Shown here one piece after another: positions 34,284 to 44,506 of a DNA stretch of 64,000 nucleotides. The position numbers and the translations under genes were made by a program. Where the stretch lies: positions 7,564,001-7,628,000 of the forward strand of contig OZ038456.1 in NCBI GenBank assembly GCA_964036195.1, written 5' to 3'. Source of the DNA: Sphaerolaimus hirsutus. Its lineage: Eukaryota; Nematoda; Chromadorea; Monhysterida; Sphaerolaimidae. Below the pieces are notes generated by a model, which ran no database searches, was not told the DNA's origin, and saw only the letters and a program-made list of their open reading frames with translations. The number at the start of each line of letters is the position of its first letter. The stretch's first letter is position 1.

Positions 34284-36416
34284 ATGTCGCAATATACGCG
34301 AGCGGAACTGGAGCCGGTCGTCGAATTATGGGTCGAGCACACTGAACGGCAGAAATTGCTGCATTTGATAAATGTGCTCTTGCAGTTTCGAATTGATGGC
34401 GATGATTGGCCTACAATTAGTGATCCGCCCCGCCTGGGAACTGTGCCACTTGTTCGGCATGTATGGCGGTGCATGGACCTGTATTTCACTGACCCAAATA
34501 CCACATTGGAATTGGTGCTTGACCTCGAAGATCAAGTACCGCCCAGAGGCATTGGGGATGACCCCACGCTGCCTCAAGGTGTCGCCGCTGCCCAGCCGAC
34601 TGCAGCACTGACAATGGTCGATCTTTTGTCGGCTATCCAACAACTCCCTGCTGCAATTGCCCAACAGTTGGCTTCACAAGCGGTGCCGGCACATACGGCA
34701 CCTGTCCAAAATGCGCCTACGGGTTCGCAATCGATACCAGCACCTGGCGCAAACAATCATTGTCCATTGAGGACCCCCTCTACTACATCTACTAACCAGC
34801 CACTTGATTCAACCGAAGCTAGGTTGCAGGCTGTGTCATCATCGCCTGGCGGTTTGATTGGTCAAATTGCCGCCTACGTTGACCAATACGTCATGGTCCC
34901 AGCCAATGGCTATCCGTCGCTTGTGGATGCGCTGGCACAAATTTCCTCCAGTGATCGCATGAGTGGCGGCCATGTAGCCACCGTTGCTAGCAAGCAAACA
35001 CCATTTAATGGGGATTCGAGCGCGCCGTCGGGGCCCTTTAAATTTTGGCTTCACAATGTGGCGCTACAGGCTCTGAACGTTCCCCCACCATATCAACATT
35101 TGTTCTGGACCAATGTTTTCCAGCAATGTTTGAAGGGAAGCGCGCAGGCGCACTACATTTCTATTCGCCTGGACAAGCGCAACACTGTGCTATATGTTCT
35201 CGACAAGTTGGCTCGTGTTTTTCGGGTGGACCGCAAGGCGCATTCCGTCGCCGAGTGGTACCGAATTTCTGCTAAATCAACTGATTCTGTGGCCACCCTG
35301 TACAGCAGATTGTGCAGCACATTCCACTATATTAGTGAGCAGATTGACGACTCACAGCGCGAGAAAATGATTGGCGATAAATTGTTCCTCGAGATTGGAG
35401 GAATGCTGCCAATGTCCCTTTGGTATCCGTGGCGTGAGAAATGGCAAGATGGTCAGATCGAACTGGCGGATGTCGTTGGACGCCTCGACATCACGCGTGA
35501 GGAAAATCTGCATTATCGGGCCGAACAAAATGAGCAGCGTAATGCTAATCGTGCACCGAATCCGTCGAACGGTGGAAACGCTGGATGGTCCAATGACCCA
35601 CCAGCTGTGGCTGCATCCATGAATGCCTCAGGTCGATCTGGCAGTCGAAACGAGGGCTGGGATAGGCAGTCAAAATTTGACCCAAGGACGCATCAGGGTC
35701 CATGGTGCACCTTTTTCATGCATCGTGCACCCATGCCGCATGAGCCAGCAAAATGCTATTTGAATCCTGATTCTCCTGCCTATCGACTGGATCGGGCGGA
35801 ACGAGCCCGAGACTTCCTGCAAAAGGCCGGCAAGACTGAGCACGATGCTCAGGAGAATATGCGCACTGAGTGCAACAAACTCAATCTGAAATTGGACGAG
35901 CACGTCTACAGTGCTATGGAATCTAATAATGAACCTACAAATAATCCGGCTACTAAATTGACTAAAAATGTTTCTAATCCGCCATCTGATTCCGAGCCTG
36001 AGCCCGATGATTTTGAAACATGGTTCCCTAGTGGCTATGCAGCTCACAAGCAGATTGGTTGCCCCGTGAGCCCAGCAAGTGTGCGACACCCCCATTGCGA
36101 TCGTCCGCTGGCTCAAGTGGATTTCATGGGCTGCATGCTCACAGGCACACTCGATAGTGGCTGTGAGGAGGGGATCATCATTGAGGAGCACCTGCTCGAG
36201 GATGTTTGGAAACGCGCACAGTGCAATGCCAGCATGGAGAAGGCAAAGTACCGGTCATACCCTGATTCAGCTTTGGGGACTGCCGGCAAGCCGATTCCGG
36301 GGCATCACCTGGCGCTCTACAAAATGCATTTGCTGCATACCACACCTGGTGGACAACAGCAATCGGCAGACATCTGGGCTGTGGTTAAACGGAAACCACA
36401 CTTCCCGCGCACATAG
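34284..36416 (+). CDS. Gag-like polyprotein of the LTR element, with a protease-like end
   Basis: A 710-codon frame starting at an ATG (MSQYTRAELEPVVELWVEHT). The N-terminal third is acidic and Gln/Ala/Pro-rich. The central part (about residues 240-430: FKFWLHNVALQALNVPPPYQ, then a helical region with LVARVF-like and WREKW patterns) looks like a retrotransposon capsid. Near residue 475 a C-x4-H-x5-H-x4-C arrangement (WCTFFMHRAPMPHEPAKC) may bind zinc. Near residue 630 GTLDSGCEEG resembles the D-S-G of a retropepsin, but the domain stops soon after. The frame ends at a TAG and then continues in the same frame into the integrase-like tail. The product would act in particle assembly. It looks intact and therefore recent. 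Confidence 0.85.
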   Translation: MSQYTRAELEPVVELWVEHTERQKLLHLINVLLQFRIDGDDWPTISDPPRLGTVPLVRHVWRCMDLYFTDPNTTLELVLDLEDQVPPRGIGDDPTLPQGVAAAQPTAALTMVDLLSAIQQLPAAIAQQLASQAVPAHTAPVQNAPTGSQSIPAPGANNHCPLRTPSTTSTNQPLDSTEARLQAVSSSPGGLIGQIAAYVDQYVMVPANGYPSLVDALAQISSSDRMSGGHVATVASKQTPFNGDSSAPSGPFKFWLHNVALQALNVPPPYQHLFWTNVFQQCLKGSAQAHYISIRLDKRNTVLYVLDKLARVFRVDRKAHSVAEWYRISAKSTDSVATLYSRLCSTFHYISEQIDDSQREKMIGDKLFLEIGGMLPMSLWYPWREKWQDGQIELADVVGRLDITREENLHYRAEQNEQRNANRAPNPSNGGNAGWSNDPPAVAASMNASGRSGSRNEGWDRQSKFDPRTHQGPWCTFFMHRAPMPHEPAKCYLNPDSPAYRLDRAERARDFLQKAGKTEHDAQENMRTECNKLNLKLDEHVYSAMESNNEPTNNPATKLTKNVSNPPSDSEPEPDDFETWFPSGYAAHKQIGCPVSPASVRHPHCDRPLAQVDFMGCMLTGTLDSGCEEGIIIEEHLLEDVWKRAQCNASMEKAKYRSYPDSALGTAGKPIPGHHLALYKMHLLHTTPGGQQQSADIWAVVKRKPHFPRT

Positions 36417-36887
36417 AGCCCACTTTTATTTGGCCATGAGGCACTCTATGGCACACTCAAAATCAATCGCACGGCTATCTCTGAGCTCCAGCGACTCGAG
36501 GCCAATTTCGTGCCCAAAGCCATGGGTGAATCGATTAGCGCCTGCCAATCTCCGACTAAGGGGGAAATGCTAACACAATCAGTGGTCACTAAACTATCAC
36601 ATCGTGAATTGGCGCCAATTACTGGCATTCGGAAATCACACTCGTCGAAGCCCGCTACACTGCCACGCGCCAAGGGCAGCAAGGTCTATGGCAAGCCCCC
36701 ACGTAAAAAGTCTGCCACCAAATGTTTTTACAATTCTGCCAAACGCGTTTCACCACATGTCGAGTTCATGTTGGTGAACCCTGGAAAATCCGATGGTCAA
36801 CTGGTGACCAACCCTCGGGGCGAGCCCTGCATGCGCCGCAAGCACAAGGCGAGGCTTAGCACCAGCACCCAGTGGAATCCAGGCTAA
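36417..36887 (+). pseudogene. Integrase C-terminal remnant, in frame after the gag stop
   Basis: Directly after the TAG the same frame reads SPLLFGHEALYG, like the conserved S-P-F-x-L-x-F-G stretch in the C-terminal part of Ty3/gypsy integrases, then runs 157 codons to TAA with a basic tail. Everything normally between protease and this point is missing, which implies one internal deletion. Stop-codon readthrough could in principle join it to Gag; that is speculative. Confidence 0.6.
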
Positions 36888-37165
36888 GCAGAGCTAGCAT
36901 GATTTTAGGGCGTAGCTTTGTCAATTTCGAAACACTGTCCATTGTGAAATGTACACTTCAAATTGTTGTTTTATAATTACACTGCAATCTGATCCATTTG
37001 TGATTCTGGATTATGCTTTTAATTTGAATGCTTGCTGTTACAGTTGGGTAACTTAAAAGTTCCACTGAATTTTATGTGGTTGAAATTTTTGTAGCTTTTA
37101 TGTAAGCTTTTATCTGACTTCCAGTTCCACTAGTGTTTCTTTTGTAGGTAGTGTAACTGTTGTCA

Positions 37166-37175
37166 TGGGAGGGGC
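37166..37175 (+). promoter_or_regulatory. Polypurine tract
   Basis: TGGGAGGGGC directly before the 3' LTR, the position and composition of a plus-strand primer. Confidence 0.65.
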
Positions 37176-37774
37176 TGTTATGCCATCATATTGTAGGCAT
37201 TCGTTTTCCTATATTTACATTCATTTTCTTATGGTAGGCATTTGAATGCAACCTGTAAGTGTACGCCCGCGAGTAGATTCCCCCCACGCGCCATCCTATT
37301 GTTTCTATGTCCTTATGTATTTATGTATGCATTAGGTACTCGCGCTGCGGAACGGTTGCGCCGCGGCGGTTTTTAGGTGTTCCATTTTCCATTGTTATGT
37401 ATGGCGCGTATTCACTATGTACTCTTGCGCCTAGCAGACATTCTGTCGCTGCCGTTTTTCTATGTGGGTTGAATAAGTGCCCCCCGATTTTTTACTGTGT
37501 CCAGCCGATATTTTGAATCGGCTGGCAGTCAATGTTTTCGCTGTTTGACTCGTAAATATTTTGTTAAGAATCTACCTATTTATGATCGATTTCCCCCAAT
37601 TTCTACTATTTTAATGTACCGATTTCGCTAAAATAAAGTGCCGGTATTGAAATTGGACCCTGGAAATTTATGTGGCACTTGCCCAAACACCACTAAGTGT
37701 AATTAGGGCCGCCTAATCAATCAAATCAACTCCCACCAAGCAAAATCAACGACCGCAAGTACGCGGCCGTAACA
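37176..37774 (+). repeat. 3' LTR
   Basis: 599 bp, near identical to the 5' LTR, with AATAAA at 37632-37637. CTAG at 37775-37778 repeats the CTAG at 30721-30724. Confidence 0.95.
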
Positions 37775-37778
37775 CTAG

Positions 37779-38370
37779 CACCAAAGCAAAAAGCGCCATT
37801 GCGCTTTTGCGCTTGTCGCTAGAATTTCAAAAAGCGACAAAAAAGTGCCAAGGAGTTCAAAAAAATAGATCATTATTTTCTACAAAAAAAAGTAAATTTG
37901 TGACTGTACGTGTATTCCAGAAAGAACAAACCCTCCACTTGCATATTTTGTAAACCATGTCCATGCAATTGCAACGATATTCAGAAAAAATTCACCCAAA
38001 TAATGGGCCTAATGGTTCCCATTCCAATTCAAATCTTAGTGTTCCATTTTGTTGAAAATGAAGTCTTGTTGTTGTTGAATAAATAGGTAAATAAAATGGT
38101 AAATACTTCAAACTGTAGAGGAGCCAAAGTAAATAGATGTCCAAAAGCTGTCTGGAAGAATTACATGGTGCACTCCCAAGCACCTCCATACAGAAAACCC
38201 TGTTTTGACCCTTTTGAACAGACAGGGGTTGATTTTGGGCCAGGTGCCAGGGTCTTTTCGGACCCTTAGCCTACATAACATATTGTACTTAACCTACTAC
38301 TATACCTAACCGACAGGACCTAAACAATACCTGCATTAGCATGGCTGCACTTTATGAGTAGAAAACAATT
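37779..38370. other. Intron sequence shared with 58089-59460
   Basis: Same sequence as contig 2 minus the 58453-59181 insertion. A shared open frame (GSAPCNSSRQLLDIY) occurs in both but is not needed by the splice phases. Confidence 0.5.
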
Positions 38371-38576
38371 TGGTGCTGGTGCTATCGGCGCTTGGCGCCA
38401 ACATCCTCTGGTGCCATTGGCGCTTGGCGCCGTGTTCTAGAAAAGCTCAATGGCGCTTTTGGCGCTTGGCGCTATTTTGCTGTGGCGCCATTGGCGTTTG
38501 GCGCTCGCATGCCAAAAGCGCCATGGCGCTTTTGGCGCTTGGCGCCAAAAGTCTGGTGCTTATTACATCACTAGTC
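38371..38576. mobile_element. GCGCCA-word element (contig 1)
   Basis: GCGCTTGGCGCC words ending ttacatcacta, next to the TM1 exon. The same element is at 59460-59662 in contig 2, so the insertion predates the split of the two versions. Confidence 0.75.
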
Positions 38577-38588
38577 AAGCATATTTAC

Positions 38589-38756
38589 CTGTATCTATTA
38601 TTGTTACATATTGTAACAGCGGGAAATGGCATTACAGAGGGATAGTCCATGTCAATGTTTGTCACTATTGGATTGGAGTTGTATTCCGTCACTTTTTCCT
38701 TTATCTGGATCACCAGAAAAATACTCGCCACAACGAGCAAAGCGAGCCATAGAAGC
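38589..38756 (-). CDS. DEG/ENaC channel, TM1 exon (contig 1 version)
   Basis: Same 168-bp exon as at 59677-59844, with the same acceptor (ttacag), donor (CAG|gtaaat) and the FPAVTICNNNR motif. The only change is one silent third-position base in a Leu codon. It sits 87 bp from the end of contig 1. As the last gene sequence before the gap, it shows that contig 1 stops just 5' of TM1 in gene sense and that the following contig restarts further 3' in the gene. Confidence 0.9.
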
Positions 38757-38843
38757 CTGTAATTGGTTGAACTTAAAATATAATGAATATTTCAATTGTA
38801 ATGAAATCATTGGATGTTTTTTTCCTAGGCTAAATATGAGTCT

Positions 38844-39043
38844 NNNNNNNNNNNNNNNNNNNNNNNNNNNNNNNNNNNNNNNNNNNNNNNNNNNNNNNNN
38901 NNNNNNNNNNNNNNNNNNNNNNNNNNNNNNNNNNNNNNNNNNNNNNNNNNNNNNNNNNNNNNNNNNNNNNNNNNNNNNNNNNNNNNNNNNNNNNNNNNNN
39001 NNNNNNNNNNNNNNNNNNNNNNNNNNNNNNNNNNNNNNNNNNN
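38844..39043. other. Assembly gap, 200 N
   Basis: Exactly 200 undetermined bases, the round size of a scaffolding placeholder. The sequence left of it matches the region next to 59.9 kb and the sequence right of it matches about 14.44 kb, so the flanks are opposite ends of two overlapping versions of one locus and are not genuine neighbours. Confidence 0.98.
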
Positions 39044-39088
39044 AAAGTCGATGCACGTGCCTCCGTCACGTTCATGGATCCTTTGGCG
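39044..39088 (-). CDS. DEG/ENaC channel, partial exon cut by the assembly gap
   Basis: The first 45 bases (gene sense) of the exon seen complete at 14411-14486, truncated by the 200-N gap. It encodes RQRIHERDGGTCIDF after the acceptor ttgcag. One base differs from the contig 1 copy (AGA/AGG, synonymous). It is broken by the assembly, with no sign of a biological break. Confidence 0.75.
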
Positions 39089-40185
39089 CTGCAAGGGGGG
39101 TGTTCAGGGTGATTCTCTCGAAAAGTGATATTTGAGGTGAGTACATAGGTGGGAAAGTATAACTCCGCAATGTGTTCACAACGTCCCACAACGTTGACAT
39201 GATGCTGCCACACACTCTGAATGTCAACTGGTTTCGGTGTCAGCTCGATTCTAGTTCAATTTAGGTTGCAGCACATTTTCAAGTGCAGATCACAGTTGAT
39301 AGTCAGTATTTACATTTACACTGAATAAAACTGTGTACTGGGTAACGATGGCAAAAAAAAGATTAAAAAATCTGAAGACATTTTCGAATTTTCGATTTTT
39401 TTTTGTAATTTTCGAATTTTTATTTTACCCCTGGAAAAAAACACATATTAATCTATTTTTTTTCAAAAAATTCGAAAATTCAAAAATTCAAAAATTCAAT
39501 AATACTTTTCGAATTTTTCAGAGAATTCTGGCCACAAAACACATTCTTCAGTTAAATGTGATAAATCAATCGATAGCTGATTTGTGCTGCGTCTAAAAAA
39601 ACCATTACAAAATGGAAAAAGCGTCAAAAAATGTGTGAAATGTTGAAATGACGTCTGTGGTGGACACCAACACTTCTGTTTAGGAATGCGACGAGCACCC
39701 CGAACTATTGCAATCACCCTGCTCTAAGCACTTCCGCTGAAACAGATGGGGCTCCATCAAAAAGTAGTTTGTGGGTTATTGTTGAAAGTTGTTGAACAGA
39801 GCAATGTCTTACAATCCAACAGGTTCCAGACACTTTAAAATGCCCTGTCAAATGTCATGCAAAGTGTCAAGGTCATGGAAGCTCTGAAATTTTTACATAT
39901 TTGTGCTAAATTTAGCTGAACTAAGGTAGATTACAGTGAAGATAAGGTGAAAAAGCTATGCAAAAACATTCAAACTATCCAAATATTGCTTAAAAGCCTC
40001 ACATTCAATATATTTCAAAAAAAATTTGAAAATTGCCCGAATAGATTTGAAAATTCGAAAATTAAATTCGAAATTCGAAAAAAAAATTTGAAGAAAAATT
40101 CGAAACTTCGAAAATTCGTTTTAGAAAAACACTTAAAATTTAAATACTTTTTTAGGCACCAATGAATGAATGTACAAAAACTGAC

Positions 40186-40367
40186 CACATGTCTACTCAG
40201 CGCAACCTGATTCAGCATGCCAACTGGCAGTTCAAACGACATCCCATTCACTACTGCTATATCACTCTGGTTGTGCACAATCACTTTAAGACCATATGTT
40301 GTGCTCGAACCAGGGATTTGCTCATATGATTCCAGATTTAATAGCATCTGTAAACTAGATTCAGGAC
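40186..40367 (-). CDS. DEG/ENaC channel, beta-strand/palm exon (contig 2 version)
   Basis: A 182-bp exon with PESSLQMLLNLESYEQIPG then TTYGLKVIVHNQSDI, matching the family pattern G-L-S-L-x-L-N-x-E followed by G-x-K-V-x-I-H-x-Q. This is core ectodomain sequence. The acceptor is ccccacag and the donor GTG|gtcagt. Phase 1 entry completes a Gly codon left by the C-Y-T-I-N exon; exit is phase 0. It differs from the contig 1 version by one synonymous base. Plus-strand reading of the area gives only short unrelated frames. Confidence 0.92.
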
Positions 40368-40515
40368 CTGTGGGGGCAAGCATTTGTTTTTTTTGTGTTT
40401 TTTTTGTAAATAGTTGTTTGGCTAGAAAATTCACTCAAAACATTCAGTAATGTTGATCAAGGTGCAGTTGTTAAAACGTATTTACGTTTACTCAAAAACA
40501 CTGTACTCATCAGTA

Positions 40516-40720
40516 CTAGTGATGGAAAGGCACCGGGGCACCGGTGCCACGGTGCCAGGTACCGAAGCGCACCAGCACCGGTGCTGGTGTGGTGCCGGTG
40601 CCATTTTCAGAGGTGCCCCTCCGGGCTCCGGTGCTGGTGCCCTTTTTTAAAAGATAGCACCGGTGCCGGTGCGGTGCGGTGCCATTTTTCGAGGGTGCCT
40701 TTAGGTGCTAGCACCAGGGC
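40516..40720. mobile_element. GGTGCC-word element (contig 2)
   Basis: Counterpart of 15875-16079, almost identical. Its inner side continues into contig 2-specific sequence. Confidence 0.8.
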
Positions 40721-40994
40721 CAAAGTAAAAGCCACCAGGAGAGGTACCGGCATCCCCATTTGCTGCGAAATTTTGCCCACAACATCTACCAAACTGTTTT
40801 TAGTCTATTTTGGAAATACCTCCCATCAAATATACTGTGACATCAACCATACCCCACCTGGATAGGAAACCAAAACTTGCTAGGTATTTTTAATCATAAA
40901 TATTATGCTGATTTCATTATTTTGTTCATAATTTGTGTCAGTATATGACAAAATATAGTTAGATTACCTGTGCTGCATCGACTCCGGTCAGTAC

Positions 40995-42965
40995 TAGGGT
41001 GTCAAATTTCCGTTTCCGCCTTTCCGCAGGAAAATTTTTTACCTTTCCGTTTTCCGTTTTCCGCCAGCTGAAAATTTTTTACCTTTCCGTTTTCCGTTTT
41101 CCGGCAGATGAAAAATTTTTACCTTTCCGTTTTCCGTTTTCCGGCAGCTGAAATTTTTTTACCTTTCCGTTTCCGTTTTTCCCGCCCATTTTTCCGTTTT
41201 CCGGCTGAAAAATTTTTACCTTTCCGTTTCCGTTATACCAGGCCATTTTTCCATTTTCTGGCTCGATTTTCAGTTTTCTGGCATTTTTCCATTGTTTTTC
41301 CAATTTGTATTTATCTTCAATTGGCTCATCCCATTGTGTTGTTTTTGTCTCTTGGAGCAGCATTGACAACTGGGATTTCAGGGTCAGTGAAACAGGTGCT
41401 GTGAACCCAATTGGGTCATATGCTGACACCAATAATTTATTCAAGTTTCGTCTGGTTGGTGTTGTGATGCTGTCAATTTGCAATTTTGGTGTTGATATTG
41501 CCAGCATGTCTGTTCGGTGATTTTATTTCATGCCCATTACTGTGACAATTTTTTTCACCTTTGGACTCCTGTCGTTTTCTGCTATTTCATTCATGACTGA
41601 TCTGGAGTTTGACAGCCATTCCCTCATGTTCATCGAACATTGGTTAAATAAAGCTTTGACTTTGTAATATAGTTCTAAAGCTTCAACTTCATTCGTGACA
41701 CTCATGATGAAGTTATCGACGTAAATGTTGTTTATTATCATTGCCAACTGGTTTCGTTCCCCTTCATTTTCTTCATATTCATTCATGTTGTTTATTGTCA
41801 CATTTAAATGGTATTTTATGACTGCTCCCAAAATTGCTGGGCTGCAGACAAGTCCAAACAGTACGCATTTAAAACGAAGTACTATTAAGTTATTTTCAGT
41901 CACTGGTTTTGAGGCATCTTTCAGCCAGAAAAATCGTGTGTAGTCTCTAGCTTGGTCATGCAATCCTATTTGCAAAAATGCCTTTTCAATATCGGCAATT
42001 AATGCTAGATTGCCTGCCCTGAACCTCAGGAGTAGGCCCAGTGCTAATGGTGTTGTAATTGGTCCTCTAAAAAGGCACTTGTTGAAACTGGGCTTATGCT
42101 TATGCTTATGAAACTGGGCTTATGATGTTGATTTGCATGATGTTGATTTGCCTGGCGTGATTACTGGCTGGTGTGGCAGGTAATGAATCCCCTTGTTGTC
42201 TGTTTTGTCGTCACAGATCTCAATTATTCCATTTTCTAGTTGGTCATCCAAAACTTACCAGTATTGTTCAAATAAGTTTGGATCTTTGTTGAATCTTCTT
42301 ATCAGTGATTTAAACAGCACCAAGGCTTCTGCTTGGTCCGCAGGCAGGTCACTCATACTCTCTTTATATGGCCAGTCAATATAGTATCATTTGTTGTTGT
42401 CGTTGAATTTTATGCTATTTATTATCATCTCCTCTGCAATGTTGTCATCAATTGCATAGGGGTCATCAGTGATTCCCACTGCTTCTAGACTATGAAATTG
42501 TCGTAGTGTTTCCTTTCCTATGGCCACTATGGCTACTTTTTGATGATTTTTTGTTGGTTCAGTTAAGCTTGAACTACAAGTGAAGTTACAGGCATGATCC
42601 ATAGTTGCAGAATGTACAGCTACCACAATCAAAGCCAAACAGGCAAACCTGCATGCAGGTTTTCCTTCTGCAAATTTGTCTATTACCGTGCTAATTTCAC
42701 TTTATTTTTTTCCGTTTCCGTGAAAATTTTGCTTTCCGTTTTCCGTTTTCCGGCATTTCATTTTTCCGTTTTCCGTTTTCCGGCTGACAATTTTTTTTTA
42801 CCTTTCCGTTTTCCGTTTTCCGCTGAGTGAAATTTTTTTACCTTTCCGTTTTCCGTTTTCTGGCAGAAATTTTTTTTTACCTTTCCGTTTTCCGTTTTCT
42901 GTAAAGTGAAAAAATTTTACCTTTCCGTTTTCCGTTTTCCGTAAAAAAAATTTTTTGACACCCTA
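40995..42965 (-). mobile_element. hAT-type element carrying a BEL/Pao pol fragment, copy 3 (inverted)
   Basis: 1971 bp with the same TAGGGTGTCAAA ends, inverted relative to copies 1 and 2, flanked by GTCAGTAC at 40987-40994 and 42966-42973. The GGAAAACGG words appear as CCGTTTTCC. Absent from the equivalent place in contig 1. Confidence 0.92.
41240..42690 (-). pseudogene. BEL/Pao reverse-transcriptase fragment (copy 3)
   Basis: An older or sister version of the same fragment. Here the frame after NNMNE is open and reaches NNIYVDNFIMSV (the catalytic YVDD box with the last Asp changed to Asn) and, in a following frame, SAYDPIGFTAPVSL. However, the VYDGSAGKPSF part is replaced by a locally scrambled repeat (around 42085-42150), so this copy is also dead. 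It shows that the fragment was longer-framed before copies 1 and 2 gained their stops. Confidence 0.85.
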
Positions 42966-43179
42966 GTCAGTACGCAACACGTACTACGTGTATTGCAGCA
43001 TATTAAATATTTGAAATATTATTTTAAGCATTCTAATTGATACATTAAAGGGTTCGCCACATAATTCTGATCATTTTAAGTGCTCAATCATCAAAATCGG
43101 TAGAGAATTCGTGAAAATATGCATTTCCGAAGTTGCAGCCTCTAAGAAAATACCCGATAAATACTTCGGAACCTCCAGC

Positions 43180-43383
43180 CCGGTGCGGTGCCTTTCGGTG
43201 CTAGCACCGGCAGTCGGCCGGTGCCCCAGGGTGCCGGTGCTATTTTTTCCAAATGGCACCGGTGCCGGTGCGGTGCGGTGCCATAGTTTGGCCAGTGCCC
43301 AAGGTGTTAGGTGCCATTTTGATGCGATGGCACCGGTGCCGGTGCAGTGCGGTGTTATTTTTCTGGTGCTTTTTCCATCACTA
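43180..43383. mobile_element. GGTGCC-word element, inverted
   Basis: Words of ggtgccggtgcggtgcc, ending ctttttccatcacta. Followed directly by a fragment starting tagtgatgtaaaaagtgcc. Confidence 0.75.
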
Positions 43384-43531
43384 CTCAGTAGTGATGTAAA
43401 AAGTGCCAGGACTTTGGCACCAAGCATAAAAAGCATCACCTTTTTGACCTACTGTGGGTCAAAGTGAACCCTGCAAAAATATGTTTCACCATTCTTGGGG
43501 CATCAGTAGCCATGGCATGCCGATATGCCCC

Positions 43532-43768
43532 AACTAGTGATGGAATGGCCCCATGGCGCTGGCGCCCTTTAATGGCGCCAAAGGGCGCCAGCGCCATGGC
43601 GCCATTGGCGCCTGGCGTCCTTTTCTCTGGCGCCATCTGGCGCCTGGCGCCCTTATTCCAAATGGCGCCATGGCGCCCTTGGCGCTTGGCGCCATTTTTG
43701 CTGGCGCCAATTTGGCGCCCGGCGCCATTGTTTTGGATGGCGCCAAAAATGGCGCCAACATGCTGCGA
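43532..43768. mobile_element. GCGCCA-word element (contig 2)
   Basis: Starts tagtgatggaatggcccc; interior of GCGCCA words. Located in contig 2 sequence that has no counterpart in contig 1. Confidence 0.75.
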
Positions 43769-44506
43769 TGAGAGTGCATTTTCATTCATTTTCAAGTACC
43801 TTATCTTCAGAATAAAGAAGATTTTTATAGGATTAAGCGTGTTTACCTTTTTTGCTAACATTGCACATTCTTTTGCTTGGAATACTTCGAGAATACTTGG
43901 AGATATTTTTGAATACTTCGAGTTTGCTTATAACAAAATCCAATCACCATATTCTTCTAATATAAAGGCAGGTACAAAGTTTGATGAAAAAATAGAAGAG
44001 TGCCCAACTATTAGAAGAAATATGGTAGACTTGGCGGACTGCAGTAAGCACAGCATTCTACCATAATTCAATGAATAAAACCTATTGATAAATTTTGTAA
44101 TTAGGTAACCATCCCATAGAAAAACGAAATATTTTGATGAAAAAAACTGTATAATTTTTGGTTCATTATTCAGATGCGTTTAAGTAGGTTTCCATACTAA
44201 GTGTGATGTCCGCAGAGTATACCTATTGAGATGGTCAGAAATTTATTATGTTTCAGGCTAGAAAAACTGTTATAACCTTATAAATAGTATGAAATTGTGA
44301 AAAGTGGGGTAGAATGTGATTTCCGCTTCAAATACTTGTCATTGAAAAAGTGCAAGGGTCGAAAATAAAGACACTGGTCCCCATACAATTTTTTGAATAT
44401 AAATATATATTATATTCATGATAAGATGCAGTTTTTAGGCTGTTTAAATACATGAAAAAAATCGTATAAGACATTGCTCTTCTGAAAATTCCCCTCTATT
44501 GATATA

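Larger units (their letters stand above)
30725..37774 (+). mobile_element. LTR retrotransposon with a large pol deletion
   Basis: Bounded by two LTRs of 600 and 599 bp that begin TGTTATG and end GTAACA and differ by one substitution and one single-base indel, so the insertion is recent. A 4-bp duplication CTAG flanks it, and the empty site is seen in contig 2 at 58085-58088. Between the LTRs lie a long leader with repeated hairpins, a gag-like frame, an in-frame integrase-tail fragment and a purine tract. Reverse transcriptase, RNase H and the integrase core are absent, so it must depend on proteins from elsewhere. Ty3/gypsy affinity is suggested by the integrase tail but not proven. A hAT-type element is nested in the leader. 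Confidence 0.93.
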
